Shown here: piece by piece, positions 10,172 through 21,222 of the stretch
Numbering within the stretch: position 1 is the first letter of the stretch
Layout of the letters: every line of letters begins with the position of its first letter
From: Luzula sylvatica
Taxonomy: Eukaryota > Streptophyta > Magnoliopsida > Poales > Juncaceae
Length of the DNA stretch: 64,000 bases
Assembly: GCA_946800325.1 (NCBI GenBank)
Contig: OX326958.1
Location: forward strand, 3,544,001-3,608,000
Reading direction: 5' to 3'
Notes under the pieces: model-generated
The model's database searches: none
Told to the model about the DNA's origin: nothing
What the model saw: only the letters and a program-made list of their open reading frames with translations
Position numbers and translations under genes: made by a program

Positions 10172-12085
10172 TTGAAGTGTAACACAAGCAAAATACTCAA
10201 TTTTCATGTTGTACATAAAATATTCCGTAATTGAAGACTAACACACACAAATTTCAATTTTTTCAAAAATTTCTTAAAAATGCGATAACCGAAGTCTAAC
10301 ATCTTCAAAAAATTCAATTAAGATATTTTTTAAAAAACATTAAAATTGAAGTGTAACACAAGCAAAATACTCAATTTTCATATTGTACTAAAAAAACTCC
10401 GTAATTGAAGACTAACACAAACAAATTTCAATTTTTTCAAACATTTCTTAAAAATTAAAAAACTGAAGTCCAGCATCTTCAAAAAATTCAATTAAGATAT
10501 TTTGAAAAAAATGTTTAAATTGAAGTGTAACACAAGCAAAATACTCAATTTTCATGTTGTACTTAAAATATTCAGTAATTGAAGACTAACACACATAAAT
10601 TTCAATTTTTTTAAAAATTTCTTAAAAATGCGATAACTGAAGTCTAACATCTTCAAAAAATTCAATTAAGATATTTTTTAAAAAACATTAAAATTGAAGT
10701 GTAACACAAGCAGAATACTCAATTTTCATATTGTACACAAAATACTCCGTAATTGAAGACTAACACAAACAAATTTCAATTTTTTCAAACATTTCTTAAA
10801 AATTAAAAAACTGAAGTCCAGCATCTTCAAAAAATTCAATTAAGATATTTTTTAAAAAATATTTAAATTGAAGTGTAACACAAGCAAAATACTCAATTTT
10901 CATGTTGTACTTAAAATATTCCGCAATTGACGACTAACACACACAAATTTCAATTTTTTCAAAAATTTCTTAAAAATGCGATAACTGAAGTCTAACATCT
11001 TCATATAATTCAATTAAGATATTTTTTAAAAAGTGTTAAAATTGAAGTGTAACACAAACAAAATACTCAATTTTCATGTTGTACTCAAAATACTCCGTAA
11101 TTGAAGACTAACACAGACAAATTTCAATTTTTTCAAACATTTCTTAAAAATTAAAAAACTGAAGTCCAGCATCTTCAAAAAATTCAATTGAGATATTTTT
11201 AAAAAAATGTTTAAATTTAAGTGTAACACAAGCAAAATACTCAATTTTCATGTTGTACTTAAAATATTCCGTAATTGAAGACTAACACACACAAATTTCA
11301 ATTTTTTCAAAAATTTCTTAAAAATGCGATAACTGAAGTCTAACATCTTCAAAAAATTCAATTAAGATATTTTTTAAAAAACATTAAAATTGAAGTGTAA
11401 CACGAGCAGAATACTCAATTTTCATATTGTACTCAAAATACTCCGTAATTGAAGACTAACACAAACAAATTTAAATTTTTTCAAACATTTCTTAAAAATT
11501 AAAAAACTGAAGTCCAGCATCTTCAAAAAATTCAATTAAGATATTTTTTAAAAAATATTTAAATTGAAGTGTAACACAAGCAAAATACTCAATTTTCATG
11601 TTGTACTTAAAATATTCCGCAATTGAAGACTAACACACACAAATTTCAATTTTTTCAAAAATTTCTTAAAAATGCGATAACTGAAGTCTAACATCTTCAT
11701 ATAATTCAATTAAGATATTTTTTAAAAAGTGTTAAAATTGAAGTGTAACACAAGCAAAATACTCAATTTTCATATTGTACTCAAAATATTCCGTAATTGA
11801 AGACCAACACAAACAAATTTCAATTTTTTCAAACATTTCTTAAAAATTAAAAAACTGAAGTCCAGCATCTTCAAAAAATTCAATTAAGATATTTTTAAAA
11901 AAATGTTTAAATTGAAGTGTAACACAAGCAAAATAATCAATTTTCATGTTGTACTTAAAATATTCCGTAATTGAAGACTAACACACACAAATTTCAATTT
12001 TTTCAAATATTTCTTAAAAACGCGATAACTGAAGTCTAACATCTTCAAAAAATTCAATTAAGATATTTTTTAAAAAATGATAAAA
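10172..12085. repeat. 348-bp dimer array with a 696-bp tetramer overlay
   Basis: Eleven monomers of exactly 174 bp on average (1914 bp). GCGATAAC falls at 10282, 10630, 10978, 11326, 11674 and 12022, and CAGCATCTTC after GAAGTC falls at 10471, 10819, 11167, 11515 and 11863; every interval is exactly 348 bp. A tetramer lies on top: CATATAATT at 11002 and 11698 (696 bp), CCGCAATTG near 10921 and 11617, and GCAGAATAC near 10710 and 11406. So two rounds of doubling are visible. This is the most regular stretch of the window, with almost no indels. Confidence 0.93.
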
Positions 12086-13782
12086 TTGAAGTGTAACACA
12101 AGCAAAATACTCAATTTTCATGTTGTACTCAAATTACTCCGTAATTGAAGACTAACACACACAAATTTCAATTTTTTAAAAAATTTCTTAAAAATGCTAA
12201 ACCGGAAGTCTAACATCTCCAAAAAATTCAATTAAGATATTATTTGAAAAATATTAAAATTGAAGTGTAACACAAGCAAAATACTCAATTTTCATGTTGT
12301 ACTCAAAATACTCCGTAATTGAAGACTAACACACACAAATTTTAATTTTTTCAAACATTTCTTAAAAATGCAAAAAACTGAAATCTAACACCTTCAAAAA
12401 ATTCAATTAAGATATTTTTAAAAAAAATTCAAAATTGAAGTGTAACACAAGCAAAATACTCAATTTTCATGTTGTATTCAAAATACTCCGTAATTGAAGA
12501 CTAAAACACACAAATTTCAATTTTTTCAAAAATTTCTTAAAAATGCTAAAACTGAAGTCTAACATCTTCAAAAACTGAATTAAGATATTTTTTAAAATAT
12601 GTTAAAATTGAAGTGTAACACAAGCAAAATACTCAATTATCATGTTATACTCAAAATACTCCGTAATTGAAGACTATCGCACACAAATTTCAATTTTTTA
12701 AAAAATTTCAAAAAATTGCTAAAACTGAAGTCTAGCATCTTCAAAAAAATTCAATTAAGATATTTTTTAAAAAAATGTTAAAATTGAAGTGTAACACAAG
12801 CAAAATACTAAATTTTCATGTTGTACTCAAAATACTCCGTAATTGAAGATTAACACACACAAATTTAAATTTTAGCAAAAATTTCTTAAAAATGCTAAAA
12901 CTGAATTCTAACATCTTCAAAAAATTGAATTAAGATATTTTTTGAAAATATGTTAAAATTGAAGTGTAACACAAGAAAAATACTCAATTTTCATGTTGTA
13001 CTCAAACTACTCCGTAATTGAAGACTATCACACACAAATTTCAATTTTTTCAAAAATTTCTTAAAAATGCTAAAACTGAAGTCTATCATCGTCAAAAAAT
13101 TCAATTAAGATATTTTTTTTAAAAATGTTAAAATTGAAGTGTAACACACACAAATTTCATTTTTTTTCAAATATTTCTTAAAAATGTTACAACTGAAGTT
13201 TAACATCTACAAAAAATTCAATTAAGATATTTTTTAAAAAAATATTAAAATTGAAGTTTAACACACATGAAAAATACTCAATTTTCATGTTGTACTCAAA
13301 ATACTCCGTAATTGAAGACTATCACACACAAATTTCAATTTTTTCAAAAATTTCTTGAAAATGCTCAAACTGAAGTCTAGCAGCATCTTCAAAAAATTCA
13401 ATTAAGATATTTTTTTAAAAATGTTAAAATTGAAGTGTAACACAAGCAAAATACTTAATTTTCATGTTGTACTCAAAATACTCCGTAATTGAACACTAAC
13501 ACACACAAATTTAAATTTTAGCAAAAATTTCTTAAAAATGCTAAAATTGAAGTCTAACATCTTCAAAAAAATTGAATTAAGATATTTTTTAAAAATATAT
13601 TAAAATTTATGTGTAACACAAGCAAGATACTCAATTTTCATGTTGTACTCAAAATACTCCGTAATTGAAGACTAACACACAAATTTCAATTTTTTCAAAC
13701 ATTTCTTAAATATTAAAAAACTGAAGTCTAACACCTTAATTAAAAAAATTGAATTAAGATATTTTTTAAAAATATGTTAAGA
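12086..13782. repeat. Displaced satellite duplication, right copy
   Basis: Partner of 6305-7996 at an offset of about 5.78 kb, with the same monomer order including the rare CATGTTGTATTC and ATTATCATGTTATAC variants. Its left edge coincides with the end of the 348-bp dimer array, so the array was inserted or expanded at a monomer boundary here. Its last 649 bp are block 4. Confidence 0.75.
13134..13782. repeat. 650-bp block 4, starting with a two-thirds monomer
   Basis: Short monomer 13134-13250 (117 bp; junction GTAACACACACAAATTTC), then a TTTAACACACATG monomer with TAGCAGCATC, an ATTTTAGC monomer, and a monomer ending ACCTTAATTAAAAAAATTG. It corresponds to block 1 within the displaced duplication. 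Confidence 0.82.
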
Positions 13783-14656
13783 TTGAAGTGTGACACAAGC
13801 AAAATACTCAATTTGCATGTTGTACTCAAAATACTCCGTAATTGAAGACTAACACACACAAATTTCATTTTTTTTCAAATATTTTTAAAAATGCTAAAAC
13901 TGAAGTCTAACATCTTAAAAAAATTCAATTAAGATATTTTTTAAAAAAATATGTTCAAATTGAAGTTTAACACAAGCAAAATACTCAATTTTCATGTAGT
14001 ACTCAAAATACTCCGTAATAGAAGACTAACACACACAAATTTCAGTTTTTTCAAACATTTCTTAAAAATTAAAAAACTGATGTCTAGCATCTTCAGCAAA
14101 TTCAATGAAGATATTTTTAAAAAAATGTTAAAATTTAAGTGTAACACAAACAAAATACTCAATTTTCATGTTGTACTCAAAATATTCTGAAAGTGAAGAC
14201 TAACACACACAAATTTCAATTTTTTCAAAAATTTCTTAAAAATGCGAAAACTGAAGTCTAACATCTTCAAAAAATTCAATTAAGATATTTTTTTAAAAAA
14301 TTTAAAATTCAAGTGTAACAGAAGCAAAATACTCAATTTTCATGTTGTACTCAAAATACTCCGTAATTGAAGACTAACACACACAAATTTCAATTCTTTC
14401 AAAAATTTCTTAAAAATTCAAAAACTGAAATCTAACACCTTCAAAAAATTCAGTTATGCTATTTTTTTCAAAAATTTAAAAATGAAGTGTAACACAAGCA
14501 AAATACTCAATTTTCATGTTGTACTCAAAATACTCCGTTATTCAAGACTAACACACACAAATTTCAATTTTTTCAAAAATTTCTTAAAAATGCTAAAACT
14601 GAAGTCTAACATCTTCAAAAAAGTGAATTAAGATATTTTTTAAAAATATGTTAAAA

Positions 14657-15357
14657 TTGAAGTGTAACACAAGCAAAATACTCAATTTTCATGTTGTACT
14701 CAAAATACTCCGTAATTGAAGACTAACACAAACAAATTTCAATTTTTTCAAACATTTCTTAAAAATTAAAAAACTGAAGTCCAGCATTTTCAAAAAATTC
14801 AATTAAGATATTTTTAAAAATATGTTTAAATTGAAGTGTAACACAAGCAAAATACTCAATTTTCATGTTGTACTTAAAATATTCCGTAATTGAAGACTAA
14901 CACACACAAATTTCATTTTTTTAAAAAATTTATTAAAAATGCGATAACTTAAGTCTAACATCTTCAAAAAATTCAATTAAAATATTTTTTTAAACACATT
15001 AAAATTGAAGTGTAACACAAGCAAAATACTCAATTTTCATATTGTACTCAAAATACTTTGTAATTGAAGACTAACACACACAAATTTCATTTTTTTTCAA
15101 ATATTTCTTAAAAATGCTAAAACTGAAGTCCAACATCTTCAAAAAATTCAATTAAGATATTTTTTTAAAAAATATTAAAATTGAAGTTTAACACAAGCAA
15201 AATACTCAATTTTCATGTTGTACTCAAAATACTCCGTAATTGAAGACTATCACACACAAATTTCAATTTTTTCAAAAATTTCTTAAAAATGCTAAAACTG
15301 AACTCTAGTTGCATCTTCAAAAAATTCAATTAAGATATTTTTTTAAAAATGTTAAAA
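14657..15357. repeat. Four-monomer cassette like monomers 1-4 of the 10-mer HOR
   Basis: The order AAACAAATTTC with CAGCATTTTC, then GCGATAACTT, then CATATTGTAC with TTTCATTTTTTTTC, then a TAGTTGCATC monomer matches 1747-2449 (about 700 bp each). A related cassette also opens the 5.38-kb unit after 15840. It looks like a building block used in several HORs. Confidence 0.65.
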
Positions 15358-15522
15358 TTAAAGTGTAACACAAGCAAAATACTCAATTTTCATGTTGTAC
15401 TCAAGATACTCCGTAATTGAAGACTAACACACACAAATTTCAATTTTTTCAAAGATTTCTTAAAAATGCAAAAACTGAAGTCTAACACCTTGAAAAAATT
15501 GAATTTGGATATTTTTTTAAAA

Positions 15523-15663
15523 TTGAAGTGTAACACAAGCAAAATACTCAATTTTCATGTTGTACTCAAAATACTCCGTAATTGAAGGCTAACAAACACA
15601 AATTTCAATTTTTTCAAAGATTTCTTAAAATTGGAAAAATTGAATTTGGATATTTTTTAAAAA
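15523..15663. repeat. Chimeric short monomer, 141 bp
   Basis: Sub-repeat 3 is fused: TTGGAAAAATTGAA runs straight into TTTGGATATT, skipping about 24 bases (the ATCTAACACC stretch). The tail is also short. The junction sits on the shared AAAAATTGAA, which suggests a microhomology deletion or exchange between two monomer types. Confidence 0.7.
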
Positions 15664-15839
15664 TTGAAGTGTGACACAAGCAAAATACTCAATTTTCATG
15701 TTGTACTCAAAATACTCCGTAATTGAGGACTAACACACACAAATTTCATTTTTTTTCAAATATTTCTTAAAAATGCTAAAACTGAAGTCTAACATCTTCA
15801 AAAAATTCAATTAAGATATTTTTTTTAAAAATATTAAAA

Positions 15840-18800
15840 TTGAAGTTTAAGACAAGCCAAATAATCATTTCATGTTGTACTCAAAATACTCCGTAATTGA
15901 AGACTATCACACACAAATTTCAATTTTTTCAAAACTTTCTTAAAAATGCTAAAACTGAAGTCTAGCAGCATCTTCAAAAAATTCAATTAAGATATTTTTA
16001 AAAAAATGTTTAAATTGAAGTGTAACACAAGCAAAATACTCAATTTTCATGTTGTACTCAAAATATTCCGTAATTGAAGACTAACACACACAAATTTCAA
16101 TTTTTTCAAAAATTTATTAAAAATGCGATAACCGAAGTCTAACATCTTTAAAAAATTCAATTAAGATATTTTTTAAAAAACATTAAAATTGAAGTGTAAC
16201 ACAAGCAAAATACTCAATTTTCACATTGTACTCAAAATACGCCGTAATTGAATACTAACACACACAAATTTCATTTTTTTTGAAATATTTCTTAAAAATG
16301 CTAAAACTGAAGTCTAAGATCTTAAAAAAATTCAATTAAGATATTTTTTTACAAAATATTAAAATTGAAGTTTAACACAAGCAAAATACTCAATTTTCAT
16401 GTTGTACTCACAATAATCCGTAATTGAGGACTATCACACACAAATTTCAATTTTTTCAAAATTTTTTTAAAAATGCTAAAACTGAAGTCTATCATCATCA
16501 AAAAATTGAATTAAGATATTTTTGAAAAATATGTTAAAATTGAAGTGTAACACAAGCAAAATACTCAATTTTCATGTTGTACTCAAAATACTCCGTAATT
16601 GAAGACTAACACAAACTAATTTCAATTTTTTCAAACATTTCTTAAAAATTAAAAAACTGAAGTCTAGCATTTTCAAAAAATTCAATTAAGATATTTTTAA
16701 AAAAATGTTTAAATTGAAGTGTAACACAAGCAAAATACTCAATTTTCATGTTGTACTCAAAATATTCCGTAATTGAAGACTAACACACACAAATTTCAAT
16801 TTTTTCAAAAATTTATTAAAAATGCGATAACCGAAGTCTAACATCTTCAAAAAATTCAATTAAGATATTTTTTAAAATATGTTAAAATTGAAGTGTAACA
16901 CAAGAAAAATACTCAATTTTCATGTTGTACTCAAAATACTCCGTAATTGAAGACTATCACACACAAATTTCAATTTTTTCAAAATTTTCTTAAAAATGCG
17001 AAAACTGAAGTCTAGCAGCATCTTCAAAAAATTCAATTTCGATATTTTTTAAAAAATGTTAAAATTGAAGTGTAACACAAGCAAAATACTCCGTAATTGA
17101 AGACTAACACACACAAATTTCAATTTTTTCAAAGATTTCTCAAAAATGAAAAAACTGAAGTCTAACACCTCAAAAAATTCAATTAAGATATTTTTTAAAA
17201 AATGTTAAAATTGAAGTGTAACACAAGCAAAATACTCAATTTTCATGTTGTACTCAAAATACTCCGTAATTGAAGGCTAACAAACACAAATTTCAATTTT
17301 TTCAAAGATACCTTAAAATTGCAAAAATTGAAATCTAACACCTTCAAAAAATTCACTTATGCTATTTTTTTAAAAAGAAATTAAAAATTAAGTGTAACAC
17401 AAGCAAAATACTCAATTTTCATTTCGTACTCAAATTACTCCGTAATTGAAGACTAACACAAACAAATTTCAATTTTTTCAAACATTTCTTAAAAATTAAA
17501 AAACTGAAGTCTAACACCTTCAAAAAATTGAATTAAGATATTGTTGAAAAATATGTTAAAATTGAAGTGTGACACAAGCAAAATACTCAATTTTCATGCT
17601 GTACTCAAAATACTCCGTAATTGAATACTAACACACACACATTTCTTTTTTTCAAATATTTCTTAAAAATGCTAAAACTGAAGTCTAACATCTCCAAAAA
17701 GTTCAATGAAGATATTTTTTTTAAAAATATTAAAATTGAAGTTTAACACAAGCAAAATACTCAATTTTCATGTTGTACTCAAAATACTCCGTAATTGAAG
17801 ACTAACACACACAAATTTAAATTTTAGCAAAAATTTCTTTAAATGCTAAAACTGAAGTCTAACATCTTCAAAAAATTGAATTAAGATATTTTTAAAAAAT
17901 ATGTTAAAATTGAAGTGTAACACAAGCAAAATACTCAATTTTCATGTTGTACTCAAAATACTCCGTAATTGAAGACTATCACACACAAATTTCAATTTTT
18001 TCATAAATTTATTAAAAATGCTTAAACTGAAGTCTGTCATCTTCAAAAAATTCAATTAAGATATTTTTTAAAAAATGTTAAAATTGAAGTGTAACACAAG
18101 CAAAATACTCAATTTTCATGTTGTACCCAAAATAATCCGTAATTGAGGACTAACACACACAAATTTCAATTTTTTCAAAAATATATTAAAAATGCTAAAA
18201 CTGAAGTTTAACATCTACAAAAAAATTTCAATGAAGATATTTTTTAAAAAATATTAAAATTGAAGTGTAACACATGCAAAATACTCAATTTTCATGTTGT
18301 ACTCAAAATAATCCGTAATTGAAGACTAACACACACAAATTTCAATTTTTTCAAAGATTTCTTAAAAATGCCAAAAACTGAAATCTAACACCTTCAAAAA
18401 ATTCACTTATGCTATTTTTTTTTAAAATTTAAAATTGAAGTGTGACACAAGCAAAATACACAATTTTCATGTTGCACTCAAAATACTCCGTAATTGAAGA
18501 CTAACACACACAAATTTCAATTTTTTCAAAAAATTCTTAAAAATACTAAAACTGAAGTCTAACATCTTCAAAAAATTGAATTAAGATATTTTTTAAAAAT
18601 ATGTTAAAATTGAAGTGTAACACAAGAAAAATACTCAATTTTCATGTTGTACTCAAAATACTCCGTAATTGAAGACTAACACACACAAATTTCAATTTTT
18701 TCAAAGATTTCTTAAAAATGCTAAAACTGAAGTCTAACATCTAAAAAAAATTCAATTAAGATATTTTTTAAAAAATATTAAAATTGAAGTGTAACACAAG

Positions 18801-21222
18801 CAAAATACTCAATTTTCATGTTGTACTCAAAATACTCCGTAATTGAAGGCTAACAAACACAAATTTCAATTTTTTCAAAGATTTCCTAAAATTGGAAAAA
18901 TTGAAATCTAACACCTTCAAAAAATTCACTTATGCTATTTTTTTTTTAAATTTAAAATTTAAGTGTAACACAAGCAAAATACTTAATTTTCATTTCGTAC
19001 TCAAATTACTCCGTAATTGAAGACTAACACATACAAATTTCAATTTTTTCAAACATTTCTTAAAAATAAAAAAACTGAAGTCTAACACCTTCAAAGAATT
19101 AAATTAAGATATTTTTTAAAAATATGTTAAAATTGATGTGTGACACAAGCAAAATACTCAATTTTCATGTTGTACTCGAAATATTCTGTAATTGAAGACT
19201 AGCACACACAAATTTCAATTTTTTCTAAAATTTCTTAAAAATGCGCAAACCGAAGTCTAACATCTTCAAAAAATTCAATTAAGATATTTTTTAAAAAACA
19301 TTAAAATTGAAGTGTAACACAAGCAAAATACTCAATTTTCATGTTGTACTCAAAATACTCCGTAATTGAAGACTAACACACACAAATTTCAATTCTTTCA
19401 AAAATTTCTTAAAAATGCAAAAATTGTAATCAAACACCTTCAAAAAATTCACTTATGCTATTTTTTTTTAAAATTTAAAATTGACGTGTAACACAAGCAA
19501 AATACTCAATTTTCATGTTGTACTCAAAATACGCAGTAATTGAAGACTATCACACACAAATTTCAATTTTTTCAAAAATTTCATAAAATTGCTTAAACTG
19601 AAGTCATCTTCAAAAAATTGAATTAAGATATTTTTTAAAAAATGTTAAAATTGAAGTGTAACACAAACAAAATACTCAATTTTTATTTTGTACTCAATAT
19701 ACTCTGTAATTGAAGACTAACACACACAAATTTAAATTTTAGCAAAAATTTATTAAAAATGCTAAAACTGAAGTCTAACATCTTCAAAAAATTGAATTAA
19801 TATATTTTTTAAAAATATGTTAAAATTGAAGTGTAACACAAGCAAAATACTCAATTTTAATTATGTATTCAAAATACTCCGTAATTGAAGACTAATACAC
19901 ACAAATTTCAATTTTTTCATACATTTCTTAAAAATTAAAAAACTGAAGTCTAGTATCTTCAAAAAATTCAATTAAGATATTTTTAAAAAAATGTTAAAAT
20001 TGAAGTGTAACACAAGCAAAATACTCAATTTTCATGTTGTACTCAAAATATTCTGTAATTGAAGACTAACACACACAAATTTCAATTTTTTCAAAAATTT
20101 CTTAAAAATGCGAAAACTGAAGTCTAACATCTCCAGAAAATTCAATTAAGATATTTTTTAAAAAACATTAAAATTGAAGTGTAACACAAGAAAAATACTC
20201 AATTTTCATGTGGTACTCAAAATACTCCGTAATTGAAGACTAACACACACAAATTTCAATTCTTTCAAAAATTTCTTAAAAGTGCAAAAACTGAAATCTA
20301 ACACCTTCAAAAAATTCACTTATGCTATTTTTTTAAAAAATTTAAAATTGAAGTGTAACACAAGCAAAATACTCAATTTTCATGTTGTACTCAAAATACT
20401 CCGTAATTGAAGACTAACACACACAAATTTCAATTTTTTCAAAAATTTCATAAAAATTCTAAAACTGAAGTCTAACATCTTGAAAAAATTGAATTAAGAT
20501 ATTTTTTAAAAATATGTTAAAATTGAAGTGTAACACAAGCAAAATACTCAATTTTCATTTTGAACTCAAAATAATCCGTAATTGAAGACTATCACACACA
20601 AATTTCAATTTTTTCAAAAATATCTTAAAAATGCTAAAACTGAAGTCGGTCATCTTCAAAAAATTCCATTAAGATATTTTTTTAAAAACATTAAAATTGA
20701 AGTGTAACACAAGCAAAATACTCAATTTTCATGTTGTACTCAAAATACTCCGTAATTGAAGACTAACACACACAAATTTCAATTCTTTCAAAAATTTCTT
20801 AAAAATGCAAAAACCGAAATCTAACACCTTCAAAAAATTCACTTATGCTATTTTTTTTTAAAAATTTAAAACTGAAGTGTAACACAAGCAAAATACTCAA
20901 TTTTCATGTTGTACTCAAAATACTCCGTAATTGAAGACTAATACACACAAATTTCAATTGTTTCAAAAATTTCTGAAAAATGCTAAAACTGAAGTCTAAC
21001 ATCTTCAAAAAATTGAATTAAGATATTTTTTAAAAATATGTTAAAATTGAAGTGTAACACAAGCAAAATTCTCAATTTTCTTGTTGTACACAAAATACTC
21101 CGTAAATGAAGACTAACACACACAAATTTCAATTTTTTCAAAAATATATTAAAAATGCTAAAACTGAAGTCTAACATCCACAAAAAAATTCAATTAAGAT
21201 ATTTTTTTTAAAAATATTAAAA
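15840..21222. repeat. ~31-monomer HOR (5.38 kb), unit 1
   Basis: Starts with the rare monomer TTTAAGACAAGCCAAATAATC (g at 15851, 21234 and 26610 in the three units), which also lacks bases in the CAATTTTC segment. Later landmarks: GCGAAAACTG with TAGCAGCATC near 17000, the 27-bp-deleted monomer at 17065, GAATACTAACACACACACA near 17623, TCTGTCATC near 18030, GCCAAAAACTG near 18369, TGTAATCAAACACC at 19425, GTCGGTCATC near 20645, and CATCCACAAAAAAATTC near 21175. The part from about 17900 to 19000 differs from unit 2 and instead matches the 4.34-kb HOR, so this unit is a mosaic. Confidence 0.85.
17065..17210. repeat. Monomer with 27-bp deletion (unit 1 copy)
   Basis: 146-bp monomer in which AACACAAGCAAAATACTC runs directly into CGTAATTG. 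The lost 27 bases lie between two CAAAATACTC direct repeats of sub-repeat 1; one more base is missing in ACACCTCAAAA. It repeats in HOR units 2 and 3. Confidence 0.88.

Larger units (their letters stand above)
13783..15839. repeat. Diverged satellite zone between HOR families
   Basis: About twelve monomers of mixed type with no clean tandem HOR. It includes a four-monomer cassette resembling the start of the 10-monomer HOR and a 141-bp chimeric monomer, both listed separately. No non-satellite sequence is seen. Confidence 0.85.

Noticed and set aside
7351..13250. Short monomers as insertion-sequence or transposon scars
   Set aside because: The junctions are explained by joining of the internal TAACAC repeats. 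There are no target-site duplications or terminal inverted repeats.
13951..14190. 79-codon open frame on the plus strand
   Set aside because: Longest open frame in the window, but entirely satellite. Low-complexity K/N/F/L composition follows from A/T richness, and corresponding frames in sister monomers are broken by stops.
20983..21183. 66-codon minus-strand frame repeated at 23753, 29129, 33475 and (shortened) 37818
   Set aside because: Identity among copies follows from HOR duplication, not protein constraint. The sister copy near 26360-26560 is changed at a base (ATTATC for ATTTTC) and no longer open. No recognisable domain.
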